A DNA stretch of 64,000 nt, taken from contig CAADRB010000017.1 in NCBI GenBank assembly GCA_900708905.1, positions 2,114,477 to 2,178,476 on the forward strand, given 5' to 3'. The notes under the pieces were generated by a model. The model ran no database searches. It was not told the origin of the DNA and saw only the letters and a program-made list of their open reading frames with translations. Made by a program: the position numbers and the translations under genes. This document shows positions 52,901 through 60,802 of this stretch, piece after piece. This stretch comes from Hymenolepis diminuta. Its lineage: Eukaryota; Platyhelminthes; Cestoda; Cyclophyllidea; Hymenolepididae. Numbering within the stretch: the first letter of the stretch is position 1; every line of letters begins with the position of its first letter.

Positions 52901-55900
52901 AAATAAATTTTTTCATTTTCACATAAGCTGAACAAGACGCCTATGAAGCCTACGACCTGAGCAGATTAGAAGTGGTGAATATTCGAAGATTTGAATTCTT
53001 CATTTATTTTGGGCTGTGAAACTTCAAGTCTCAAGAGAATTCGGGCAAGAATATTTCGCAAATGAGCAAGCTATCATTATCATTATGAAAATACAATTAT
53101 GAAAAATATTTTATATTTTCCACTGGTGAAATTAAAATTCTATTCCCATTATTATTGAAATACCGATAACACATATGTACTTCAAATAGTTCGAATTGAA
53201 CAGTAATAATTTTTTGCTATAACGACGGGAAATTGCGTTTTTTTTCTTCTTGCTGGGATATCGGCTTGTTGATCGTTGCATATCACATAATACTAATATA
53301 ACAAACGCCAACTACTTCAAATACCATACTTCCGGATGCTCCAAAACTTACAGCAGACAGGAATGATTTAATCCTCATTAATCCCAATGTCATTCTCAAT
53401 TCTGTCGTTATGAGCGATGCTAATCTATCTTCATGGATCTTTAGGAAATATAAGAAATTAGATGGATGGTCTAAACAAATAACCAAAAATAACAAAGCAA
53501 TATCAACACATATTCTCAAAACCGAGCTGTGAAATGAACGACAGAAATTTGATAAATTTCAGCCGAATTTCTTTATCATCACCACCTATCAGACTAGCTC
53601 AACGCAAAGATTAACATTAACATTAATGTTCTACATTAAATATATAAAAAGATGATTATAAACCGGATAAAATATTCGAGTGAACAATGACAAAACAAGA
53701 GTTTTAAAAAAAGACATGTATTCGATAACTCTGGGGGAATGAAAGCAGGACGGCTATTAAGGTTAAAATGATTACCATAATTGTCTCTCTAAAAGGGAAC
53801 CAATTTTCCTATCATCATTGAACTCTTGAACTGTCACTGTTGTCTGGGTAACCAGTAATTATGCGTGCTAAAAATATTTTGTTTTGTGTTTATGGGTAGC
53901 ATGATCAACCATGAAAACAAGGCCGCTTTGATAAAACGATAAATACGTTTATAAAATACTAAATTCTGTAAAAAATTAATATTTCATTAAAATTTACTTG
54001 ACTAATCATGGCCATTGTTCATTAATTTGAGCAACGTTTTAGACTACGACATTTACAGAAAAGTTCTGTAAAGTTAAATACATGTCAGTTAACGCCTTGT
54101 AGCATCTCTGACTATCTGACGATATAGATGTACCAAGTCCGTATGACCAGTCTCTTATTTTCAGTCTACAATGAGAAAATATACTATTACTGGGACATCT
54201 CGGAGTCAGAAGAATCCAGACTATAAGACCCTAACGCATGTCAACACAAAGGCTATAGTTTTACCTCGGGAAAACATCTCACATAAGGAGTAAAAAGGTG
54301 GGGGCACCGGGTAGAAGTGGAGAATAGCCAGGTTATCAATAAGTCGTAATTCATTTTGTTCTTTTGAGGGGGATACGGATTATACACTTATTTAATTTGT
54401 AGTTCATTGGTTCATGTTCGAAAATTCAGACTTCATTATTTATCCCCCGGATTGGTGAGAAAATCAATTTCCAGGATATTCAGTGCTTAATGACCGGTGG
54501 ATCAATTATATGGTTGTTCATACTATTTCAGTATTTTTTCTTACTAGAATTAACCTTATTAACAAGATCTTAAAAGAAATTCAGCTAAAGTAAGACTCTT
54601 TTGATTTCCTGTTTTTTTATCTTTTGGCTTCTTTTCAAACCTTATTTTTTGGCCTATTCTATTGTCCCTGTGGTTAGATGCTTTCCCGTGATTAAGGATT
54701 GTAAAATTTTAAAATTTCGTGTTAACATTCTTCTTTAGTGAAATAGATTGTACTAAAAGGACAGGATTCTGGCAAACCTTTTATATACAAACACGAAAGC
54801 GCTGCCTGCTTCACGTTTGATGATCAAGAAATGTGTAAAAAAGCATGAACTGATTCAAATAGATTTCCAAAATGTCACATCATTTTGGATTTCCGAATAA
54901 CGCTGAATAATGCATCCACTTTCTTTCATTTTCTCTAAATGTCATTATTGTGAAAAGAGATTCGTTTTGTTAGGATCAAGGGATAAATGCACTATTTATG
55001 CAAAAAGTATTTGACAAACATTTATCTTAAATATCATTTATTAAAATTTGAAGCAAATATTGTAGTGACAATTAATTTTATTAAATTATTGAATTATTTT
55101 TAATAACAGTAAAAATGGCTAATTAATTTATCATTTTAGTGTTTGTATCAATAACGTGACTTATTAGATTATAAATGTAAATAATATATGATCTACATTT
55201 TCGTAAATATCTAAGAAATCACTTAATTCTTTTAACAATTTACGGCTGAAATGTTAGTTACAGGATGTTAAAGAAAGAATCCATTCAAAACGCATAGTTT
55301 AAATTTTGTTCGTTAAATTAAAGTGTAAATTAAAGTTCATATCTATTTTAAATTAAGGACAATAAGATTTTTATATAAGCATAATGAGGCACTTAAATAT
55401 ATTTGAAGTACTTTTTTGTTGACCGATATTAGTTTCATAAAAGCTACGCGTAATTAGTATGAAACTAGTTATTGATTACGCAATCAATTAAATATTTAAT
55501 CCGCCACATTTTCATAACTTGTTGGGTTCAAGTAAAAGATACTGGAGGAAATTGTGAAAATGAAATATTTTTAAGCCAAAGATACTAACTTTGGTTTATA
55601 AAATCTGCTAGATATACAAGCACTAGATATACAGCGAACATTAATTGATTAAGAAGTAATTTAGATAGATTAATTCTCAATAGGATCACTCGCATAATAT
55701 TCGTCATTAAATTTACCCACCTTGACCCAGTTTCATCTCAATGTTTATCTTAGCTTGAACGACCAAGTCTCCTTTTATTTTGGATGAATCACTATCATGG
55801 TGTAGGAAGAGCCTGAAAACACAAAATCATCCAAAATTTGACGAATCAGTAATTTATTCTTTAGATGACAACTTATTGGGAAGTAACCGCTTGATAACAA

Positions 55901-57412
55901 ATTATGCATTAGAAAAAAATCAACAGAATGTGCTATGACAAAATCTACTCATCAATACCAGAAAAATGGGAGAAGCACAGAGGATTGAGAAATCCCCTCA
56001 ATGCGTATTCGTATCTCATTAATAAACCATCAAAAACGCCTTTTCTTTGCAACCATACACTTCTCCATAATGAATTCTTGTACAGTTTAGGAGTCTCTAT
56101 TGAATATTGATATGCTCACAACAAACGAATTGTAGTCAACACAAATTTGTAGGCAAATTAAGAGAAAAAATTATCAGTTTACTTTTTGATTCCAGTTCAA
56201 GCGGAGGTTCCTGAATGTGCGATTATAGCGGCTACCCACTGAGTATGAAGATTTTACTTAAAGAAAGGAAGGAGGTACAGGAAATGATTCGCTTTCGATA
56301 CGAGCTTACTTATAATCCCTTCGTATATCAATTTAATATACTGAAGAATAATTAAGTTTATTAATGACAAAATAGGAAAAAATATTAGGTCTCTGCGATT
56401 TGCTATATTATTAATAATGTAAGTTGCTTAATACATATAAAATCATTCTAATTTCTCAACCTTGGAAAAAGAAATAAATTGAAGTGGCAAGACAGACTAT
56501 CAATATTTAAACAATCGGTCAATAAGCACTGGGTATCGTAAACAAGAATTTGCATAATAACCCATGACGAAACAGAAAACTGAAATTTCGGAACGTGAAT
56601 TAGCCATTAAGTAAATATTGTATAATACTTTGTCTTTACTCTCAATGTATCTTCGATCCCCGCCACTTCGTTACTTTTTGGACTTATTGTTAATATATTT
56701 TACTTTGGAAAATTGTACATTCTTTGCACTGTGTGTTATGATAATATAATAACGAAGTGGAGAAAATCAACAAAATCCTCCACATCTCAAAGTGAGGCTT
56801 CAGGGAAATGAGAGAGAAATTCTCCATTTCTCAGTAGAAACATCTATTAATATCTCCTTAATAAAACAGGAAACCCTTATCTTCATATGTGGCTTTTTCT
56901 CCATAATGAAATTATGTACAATTAAACTATGGGTACTGATAGTTCTGCAGACAGCAATAGTTGTTAAAAGCAATGAAATATTGAATTTGATATTAAAAAA
57001 TGGAGAAAATGATTATTAAGCGGAGTGATTATCCAAGATTTGGGTTAGACTTGAACTTTTAGTTCGAGAAGGAAATGGTTTACTCTCAATAGGAGCTTGG
57101 TGATTGATTGTTAAACTTCACATAAATAATAGACACATTGAAAATTCTATTCAAGTTAAAGCAAGATAAAAGAATGCGAGGCATACTTTTGGTGCGAGCT
57201 TGTACGGAGCGATGTAGCCAGGGGGCTGGGCGTTGAGCTATCTGCGTGGCGGAGTCGAAGAAATCAAGTCGATTGACTCGTCCTTTGCGGAGACGTCGGT
57301 TGAAAGCGCACGCATCAGCCAGGATCGAATCATAACGCAGACCAGCAGACGCGTTTACATTGGAGGCAGCGGTAGGCACAAAGTCGTTCGGTACTGTGGA
57401 GACGGTTGCCAT
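25740..57412 (-). CDS. DPF: DPF / BAF45 (Requiem-D4) family protein, nine exons, 1009 residues
   Basis: Nuclear chromatin reader expected to act as an accessory subunit of SWI/SNF (BAF/PBAF) remodelling complexes. In the family the tandem PHD finger binds acylated or unmodified histone H3 tails. Exons (minus): 57412-57187, 47562-47392, 45038-44587, 38925-38808, 37463-37029, 35326-34769, 33178-32990, 31203-30491, 25907-25740; all junction phases agree, giving 3030 coding bases. Domains: Requiem N-terminal domain about 26-110; acidic/basic patch in exon 3; C2H2 finger C588, C591, H604, H609; PHD1 C875, C878, C901, C904, H909, C912, C939, C942; PHD2 C945, C948, C960, C963, H968, C971, C990, C993. 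Human DPF proteins are about 390 residues; the extra ~600 here are mostly S/T/P/Q/H-rich linkers. The spacing of the double PHD (EC-x2-C-x2-C) identifies the family. Paralogue (DPF1, 2 or 3) cannot be assigned. Confidence 0.93.
28380..28760. promoter_or_regulatory. Less AT-rich stretch inside DPF intron 8
   Basis: About 380 bases stand out in base composition, with GCGAGAGCGAGCGTGG around 28532 and an ATTGG (inverted CCAAT) nearby. It could be an enhancer, an internal promoter or an unrecognised exon. No open frame with matching splice phases was found. Confidence 0.25.
29283..29360 (+). repeat. Dispersed repeat, family C, copy 1
   Basis: Starts GTCAATAAGCTCTGGGTATC; a similar start, GTCAATAAGCACTGGGTATC, occurs at about 56518. 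Similarity continues loosely for 60-80 bases. Confidence 0.4.
30491..31203 (-). CDS. DPF: DPF exon 8 (linker, PHD1, start of PHD2)
   Basis: Acceptor GGTTAACAG, donor GTAAGA; phase 1 in, phase 0 out. It encodes an S/P/Y/Q-rich linker with a PPLPPP stretch and a polyglutamine run (QQQQQQ), then PHD1: CGYC, CFGCGMPVHHFC and WVCTEC, and immediately CWIC, the first two zinc ligands of PHD2. The CTECKSCWIC overlap of the two fingers corresponds to CIECKCCNIC in human DPF2. A glycine/glutamate-rich insert (GGGEGREEGEG) lies inside PHD1. Confidence 0.95.
31204..32989. other. DPF intron 7
   Basis: AT-rich intron of 1.8 kb. Plus-strand open frames at 31668-31853, 32087-32275 and 32674-32983 are short and without domains. 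Nothing supported. Confidence 0.6.
32990..33178 (-). CDS. DPF: DPF exon 7
   Basis: Acceptor CTTTATCGCAG, donor GTAAAT; phase 1 at both ends, so it can be kept or skipped without a frameshift (63 codons). It encodes a polar segment (NNKGRGLSAANQQIVNQRGG and PEEPHPRSVYSS) between the C2H2 finger and the PHD fingers. No domain is recognised. It is a good candidate for a cassette exon. Confidence 0.75.
33179..34768. other. DPF intron 6
   Basis: AT-rich intron of 1.6 kb with no supported feature. Confidence 0.65.
34769..35326 (-). CDS. DPF: DPF exon 6 (C2H2 zinc finger)
   Basis: Acceptor TTTGATTAAAG, donor GTAGGT; phase 1 at both ends. It encodes a P/Q/S/H-rich low-complexity stretch (QSQSQSQ, GPPPPPRALPPG) and then a C2H2 finger: FVCEVCASRY, GLRYHYHSQH, with spacing C-x2-C-x12-H-x4-H. 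Human DPF2 has CDICGKRY and GLSYHYAHSH at this place. A basic segment (GRNGRTKKNR) follows, a plausible nuclear localisation signal. Confidence 0.94.
35327..37028. other. DPF intron 5
   Basis: AT-rich intron of 1.7 kb. It holds one inverted copy of repeat family A (about 35580-35660). Open frames at 35820-36023 and 36552-36749 show nothing recognisable. Confidence 0.6.
35580..35660 (-). repeat. Dispersed repeat, family A, partial inverted copy
   Basis: On the minus strand it reads AGCTGTCAGTATTGGCGTGT and then GGTGATGGGCGACG, matching the end of the copy at 19421-19650 and the inverted copy at 38030-38225 (AGCTGTCAGGAGTGG ... CTGGGCGAC). Confidence 0.45.
37029..37463 (-). CDS. DPF: DPF exon 5
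   Basis: Acceptor ATTTTTGTAG, donor GTAAGA; phase 1 at both ends (145 codons). It encodes a low-complexity linker with S, H, Q, T and M runs (HTLHHHQHSLHGQTP, SSTSMMMM, HYHHHSQQQQS). No domain. It joins exon 6 through a codon AAC split over the junction. Confidence 0.88.
38030..38225 (-). repeat. Dispersed repeat, family A, inverted copy
   Basis: The plus strand ends with GCCTAGTGATATCTAGTG (38205-38222 approx.), the inverse of CACTAGATATCGCTAGGC at 19424. The other end has ACCACTCCTGACAGCTAG, the inverse of the far end of the copies at 19.6 and 39.9 kb. Order and orientation of landmarks are consistent with one inverted unit of about 200 bases. Confidence 0.55.
38285..38420 (+). repeat. Dispersed repeat, family B, copy 1
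   Basis: Contains TATGCCTTTCGAGAAAGTGG, then ACAACTCACT, and further on TACAATGATTAAACCC. The segment at 61680-61850 contains TATGCCCCTTGAGAAAGTGG, then ATAACTCAGC and CCTATGATTAAAAG at similar distances. Confidence 0.5.
38808..38925 (-). CDS. DPF: DPF exon 4
   Basis: Acceptor TTTCATTTTAG, donor GTTGGT; phase 0 in, phase 1 out (39 codons plus one base). It encodes PRGRRGIPGRIEVGCRWAQM followed by an acidic end (YDEDSQ). The basic start continues the arginine-rich end of exon 3, so the two together form a strongly basic patch typical of a nuclear localisation signal. Confidence 0.88.
39697..39930 (+). repeat. Dispersed repeat, family A, copy 2
   Basis: Begins CCCACTAGGTATCATTAAGC and TACAGCTGA (copy 1: TCCACTAGATATCGCTAGGC and TACAGTTGA), includes ACTTTATTAACTTAACG, and ends near CTGCCGTCAGGAGTGAGGTG. 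Same order and spacing as copy 1. Confidence 0.55.
44072..44088. repeat. (TG)n microsatellite
   Basis: Eight uninterrupted TG units inside DPF intron 3. Confidence 0.95.
44587..45038 (-). CDS. DPF: DPF exon 3
   Basis: Acceptor TGCCATTTCAG, donor GTGAGT; phase 1 in, phase 0 out. It encodes an S/T/N-rich linker, a Q-rich stretch (MQQQPQQQSSKQPQ), then an acidic cluster (YVDDDDPEHSK) followed by basic clusters (KFRRRIMG, VIRRYHRRIGGG). Vertebrate DPF proteins also have VDDD, acidic and RKR elements between the Requiem domain and the C2H2 finger. Confidence 0.92.
45039..47391. other. DPF intron 2
   Basis: Intron of 2.35 kb, AT-rich. A slightly less AT-rich patch with a 84-codon minus-strand open frame (46631-46885) has no recognised domain. 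Nothing else supported. Confidence 0.6.
47392..47562 (-). CDS. DPF: DPF exon 2 (end of Requiem domain)
   Basis: Acceptor TTTCTTTTTGAAG, donor GTATGT; phase 1 at both ends (57 codons). It encodes LSLTRSHFLVTYRRHRWRIQ, PGFKRKFAESLEHSRLLYMF and a short polar end. The part YRRHRWRxxPGFKRK corresponds to YPARRWRKKRR after the Requiem core of human DPF2. A second AG at 47526-47525 region (CGGCATAG) is a possible alternative acceptor in another phase. Confidence 0.85.
47665..47937 (-). other. Possible alternative first exon of the DPF gene
   Basis: A strong minus-strand donor (TATTGAG|GTATGTTG, GT at 47664-47663) lies 102 bases upstream of DPF exon 2 and inside a G+C-rich island. Upstream of it the minus strand is open in one frame for about 90 codons. 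In a different frame a short start (MKLHEITSLFTLIL) could join the CGGCATAG acceptor within exon 2 and run into the DPF frame. Otherwise the first in-frame methionine would be in exon 2 (MFQTISFP). Both would give a product without the Requiem core. Confidence 0.35.
47740..48200 (-). promoter_or_regulatory. Internal promoter-like island in DPF intron 1
   Basis: CpG- and C-rich on the plus strand, sharply different from the flanking AT-rich intron. It contains CCAAT at 48050-48054 (CCAATCAGAGG) and ATTGG at 48120-48124, with GTGCGCA just before. Composition and CCAAT boxes resemble the island at the true 5' end (57.2-57.8 kb). Confidence 0.45.
51005..51219 (+). CDS. Possible nested exon with cysteines and a membrane helix
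   Basis: Between a weak acceptor (AACGTCTCAG) and a GTGAGT donor at 51220, the plus strand is open for 71 codons. It starts SQNNGMNNRCVFLSDKQLYY, has further cysteines (CDDKSPCGVFSS) and ends in a hydrophobic segment (TTIATVAATVSFVVGMTLTM). This would suit an extracellular stalk plus membrane helix of a single-pass receptor. Codon composition is less AT-rich than the intron around it. I do not recognise a family, and no partner exon was found. Confidence 0.35.
55721..55812 (-). CDS. Possible 92-base exon inside DPF intron 1
   Basis: A good acceptor (GTGTTTTCAG) and a GTGGGT donor enclose one open frame (LFLHHDSDSSKIKGDLVVQA...). In the phase set by DPF exon 1 the same exon would run into a stop (CCAAAATAA), so if spliced between DPF exons 1 and 2 it would be a poison exon. 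It may also be chance or belong to an unseen gene. Confidence 0.22.
56518..56600 (+). repeat. Dispersed repeat, family C, copy 2
   Basis: Starts GTCAATAAGCACTGGGTATC; differs at one base in the first 20 from the copy at 29283. Confidence 0.4.
57187..57412 (-). CDS. DPF: DPF exon 1 (start codon, Requiem domain core)
   Basis: The ATG at 57412 is the first methionine of a frame that stays open to a donor GTATGC at 57186; the phase (1) fits exon 2. It encodes about 25 residues of variable N-terminus and then YDSILADACAFNRRLRKGRV, NRLDFFDSATQIAQRPAPWL. Human DPF2 has YKDAMEQCHNYNARL, VRLPFLDSQTGVAQ at this place; the cysteine, NxRL, LxFxDSxTxxAQ pattern is kept. A GTG codon further upstream is open too but ATG is preferred. 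Confidence 0.9.
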
Positions 57413-57830
57413 GCACACGTGCGCACCACTCACACTACCACTTCTGCTACTGCTATGTGCTTCCTCTCCTTCTACTGCTGCTTATTCTTCCTCTTCCGTT
57501 TTCTTGCGGATACGTCTGTTTCAGACAAGGTGATTCTGTAGCTCTGCCGTCTGCGCCTGTCTTCTATGCTTCGACTTTTGTCCCGTGTTCCAACTGAAAA
57601 GGGTGGTACAAAGAAATGAAGAGGCCGTGAAGGGAGGAGGCTTTAGCAGTGGGGCGGGAAGGGGGAAAGGCGTGCAATACTCTATTGGCTGATTGCGCTA
57701 CCAATGGAAAATTGGCGACGCGCAGCGCGGTGATATGGGAGCACCCAATGGGATAAGAGCAACGGAAGTTCTTTTACCCTACTAGTACATGCGCACGCAC
57801 AAGCTTTTGATAATGTGCTACCGTTAAGGC
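57413..57830 (-). promoter_or_regulatory. DPF promoter and 5' UTR island
   Basis: G+C- and CpG-richer DNA directly upstream of the DPF start. It carries four CCAAT boxes in either orientation (57684-57688, 57701-57705, 57711-57715, 57745-57749) and CATGCGCACGCAC at 57788-57800, similar to NRF1-type sites. No TATA box was evident, as is usual for housekeeping promoters. Confidence 0.6.
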
Positions 57831-60134
57831 TAATGCACGGGAGCACGATTTTCTTTATTCTTTTTTTCTGGGGCTTAATGCATTAAATCATGTTAAGGTG
57901 GAAAAATAATTATTATTAATTGTATTGGTGCAGAGAAACTACTGTTTCCCGACTTTTTAATGCTATAAGTTTGTGCTTTTACTAATTTGTTGCCTGGACA
58001 TGTATAATTTCTCCAGTCAAATAACACGGAAATATGTGACGGAGATTGTAATATTAGATTCGGAATTTTTTTCAAATAAATACTGTCCGTTTGATTAATA
58101 ACAGAATATTTTTTTCGATTTTAGAAATACAATTTATTTAAAAACTAACACATTTGATAAAATTAATTTACGATTTATTAAGTTTTTTTAAATATATACA
58201 AATAAGCAAAAGGTTTTAAATTCTATTAAAATTTAATACAAGTTCTTGGGACAATAGATATTTAGGTATTGGAAAACGTATTTTTATATCCTTGTTGGTA
58301 TTGACCAAACTGTGATGAGGCTTTGTTTGCAGTCCAACTTCTAGGCGTTTCTAATTACAAAACGAAAACACGATTTGACTGAATTTGCTTAAGTCAATAT
58401 TTTGACCCCAGAATGCATTCTAGTTCCAGATACCCTGGAAACAGACTAAATCCTCAAATTATAACTACACATGGTCTATTTCTCTTGATATATGTAGAAG
58501 TAAAATGCCCTCAAATACCAATTTTACAGAGAAAAATATATCCAGAACCTTTTAAATAAGAAAATTTCGTCTAGTTATCTATTTTTAGACCAATATGAGC
58601 AAGTACAAATGATTATTTAACTTAATGCCATTTCGACTCGAATACATACTAACGCAACGACCTGATTTCGGTAATTCAAAATTACCACCAACACATAAAC
58701 AAGCAGTATTCTTCTCCTACCACAATTACAACCTTTATGCCGAATTTCCTTTATCGATCATAACAGAATGTAGTAACATTCTAAGATATAACTAAAATAT
58801 GTTTTACTCACTTGAATGACTAGTATGACCTCTCATATCTGATGTACAGTCTTGCGAAGATTGGATTTCTATGTAGAGGTCAAAGAACGCTTTGAAGCTT
58901 TTATAGATTCATTGCTGTCCGGCACCTCACTTTCAACTTCACTAACCTAATAACCCATCGAATTACCAAATCAGTTAAATTCTCCGGTATCTATTTAAAC
59001 TCAAATTTCGATATTACACTATTTGGGAAATCTTTGATTTCTAGTCTGCTGATTAAAAATTAAACGTTGACGCGGTTAGACGCCCTAAAGTCGTAATATC
59101 CTACAACAGTCTATTGAACGGTAAACAAAATAAAGGCATTTTAAAAGGAAATGTGACATGAAAACCCACTTCTATGAGCTTTTTATCTAAAAAAAAAACA
59201 CTTTCAAGCATCACTCTGAATGCTAGACAATTCGTTTAAATTTGATAGCGTCACAGGATATTAACTGAAAGCTATCTCAATCCTTCAAGCTTGGTCAATT
59301 CCATATGCACTCTTTCCTCAACTGCAAGACGAATTTAAACCTGTCAGTGAAATGTATCATTCAGAAAACGCAAATACATGCACACGCCTAAAAACCGAAT
59401 GTTGTGTATTTATCACCCAATCACCTCCACAGCTTAACGGAACGCTATTAAACATAAGACACCAATCCTAACTCCAAGTTTCACCTTTCCCTCCCCCCAG
59501 TATATGTAAGACTGAAAATCATACGTCCCCCCTTCGAATTGTATACTCGACACAAACCTGCGACCGAATGGACAAAATAACAAGTCAAGACTAGAACAAA
59601 TAGCCTCTCTTCAAAACCCCCAAATGTCAACGGCTACCATACCTGTGCTAATATTAAATTTAAGCACTGCACTACACGCAAAATTATCTATTTCTTTTTC
59701 ATATTAATTATAAACACTCGCTCACGGCAGTGTTATTAGAGTACGCAGTTAGACAGCCACGTAATATCAGATATGTCAATCATTCTACTAACTCTCCCTT
59801 TCTCCCTTCTCCTTTTGGTCAAATTCCACCACAACTAATGACCACACCTCAGAAGTATTAGCTAAAATTAGGCCGAAAAGAGACTCCGAGTCATATGGAG
59901 ACTATTCCTGAGACAACATTAAAGAGAGAGATGTGTATTTACACAGTACATAGTGACATGCATCGATAATAATGGCAATAATAACTACGATGCTTTTTCA
60001 ATGAGTATAATGAGTGAACACTGAGATGAGTAGTCGCTGTCATGCTTAAAAGACAACATTTTCGCCTTGTAGTAAATACTTTTAGGGTAATATATGGTAT
60101 ATCATTGGGTATGTACAAGGAAGAGGATATTAGA
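57831..60134. other. Spacer between bL33m and the DPF promoter
   Basis: 2.3 kb of AT-rich DNA with no supported gene. It must contain the 3' UTR of bL33m; I did not find an unmistakable minus-strand AATAAA in its first part. Confidence 0.6.
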
Positions 60135-60344
60135 TCAGTCTCGCGAGCCTGCTTTCCGTAGACTGCGGATTTTCTTGACCTCACGGTAAAGGACTTCGCG
60201 TTGAATCAGAGGATCAAAGGCTATCACCTCCTTTTTTGTATTCATTTGACGTGGACGGAACCCAATCATTCGATGACCTGATACCACGGATTCCATCATT
60301 ACCATTACTGTCTTTATGAAACCTTGACTTGCTGACGCCGACAT
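60135..60344 (-). CDS. MRPL33: Mitochondrial large-subunit ribosomal protein bL33m
   Basis: Small basic protein of the mitochondrial large ribosomal subunit, encoded in one exon of 69 codons ending TGA. Most of it aligns with human MRPL33 (65 residues): KTVMVMMESVVSGHRMIGFR against [20 protein letters not shown], then IAFDPLIQREVLYREVKKIR against [20 protein letters not shown], followed by SL. The D-P-x3-(K/R)-x2-V-L and KKIRSL patterns are typical. Start: the ATG two bases after a splice acceptor (TTTTTTTGTAG, AG at 60348-60347). A 5' UTR of two bases after a splice acceptor suggests trans-splicing of a leader, or an unseen 5' exon. The UBX gene ends 294 bases upstream on the same strand. 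Confidence 0.88.
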   Translation of the reverse strand: MSASASQGFIKTVMVMMESVVSGHRMIGFRPRQMNTKKEVIAFDPLIQREVLYREVKKIRSLRKAGSRD

Positions 60345-60640
60345 GTCTACAAAAAAATCGTTCAAATAAACTAATTAAAAGAGCACTTGAGCACCATCCA
60401 ACCACCATCACCAGCACACTACTTAAATTTACCATTTAAGTAGCAATTAACCGCCAACCAAATCACATACCAAACAAAAGAGAAAAAATATAGACGATGC
60501 ATATTGGCAATAAGAAAGGAATGTATTCACGTAAACTATCTTATACAGACTGCTCGTCCGGGATAAAGTGCACATAAACCACAGGCATTCAAAATAAATT
60601 AGAAATGCATTTGTTCAGAGTTGTAAAAAGACTTGGAGAG
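60345..60640 (-). other. Intercistronic region between the UBX gene and bL33m
   Basis: The UBX stop (60641-60643) and the bL33m acceptor are under 300 bases apart. I found no minus-strand AATAAA or ATTAAA in between and no promoter-like composition. This is the pattern expected if both genes are transcribed together and resolved by trans-splicing, though non-canonical poly(A) signals cannot be excluded. Confidence 0.5.
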
Positions 60641-60802
60641 CTAAAATTTGCACTGCAGATACAGAGTGTCCCATTTTTCCAATCCAATTTCGTCGATATG
60701 GGCAGTACGAGGTAGATCGTTGAGTCGGAAATTGGGATAAAAGTGGACGAGATCATACTCTGAGGCAGGGAAACCGTGGTGCTCGAAGTAGGAAAATAAG
60801 GA
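60641..60802 (-). CDS. UBX gene terminal exon
   Basis: Acceptor CCCCATTTCAG, phase 0. It encodes SLFSYFEHHGFPASEYDLVH and FYPNFRLNDLPRTAHIDEIG, then LEKWDTLYLQCKF and TAG: the second half of the UBX fold, ending right after the last strand as in FAF1 and UBXN7. Confidence 0.9.
   Translation of the reverse strand, partial: SLFSYFEHHGFPASEYDLVHFYPNFRLNDLPRTAHIDEIGLEKWDTLYLQCKF

Larger units (their letters stand above)
47563..57186. other. DPF intron 1
   Basis: Intron of 9.6 kb. Left end: promoter-like island at about 47.7-48.2 kb with a possible alternative first exon. At 51005-51219 a possible plus-strand exon, at 55721-55812 a possible minus-strand exon, and at about 56518-56600 a repeat (all listed). 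A 116-codon minus-strand frame at 52585-52935 and others are AT-biased and unsupported. Confidence 0.6.

Noticed and set aside
52585..52935. 116-codon minus-strand open frame in DPF intron 1
   Set aside because: Rich in F, Y, K and I as expected from AT-rich non-coding DNA; no domain and no matching splice sites.
57233..57541. 102-codon plus-strand open frame
   Set aside because: Antisense of DPF exon 1 and its promoter island; the Requiem domain is on the other strand.
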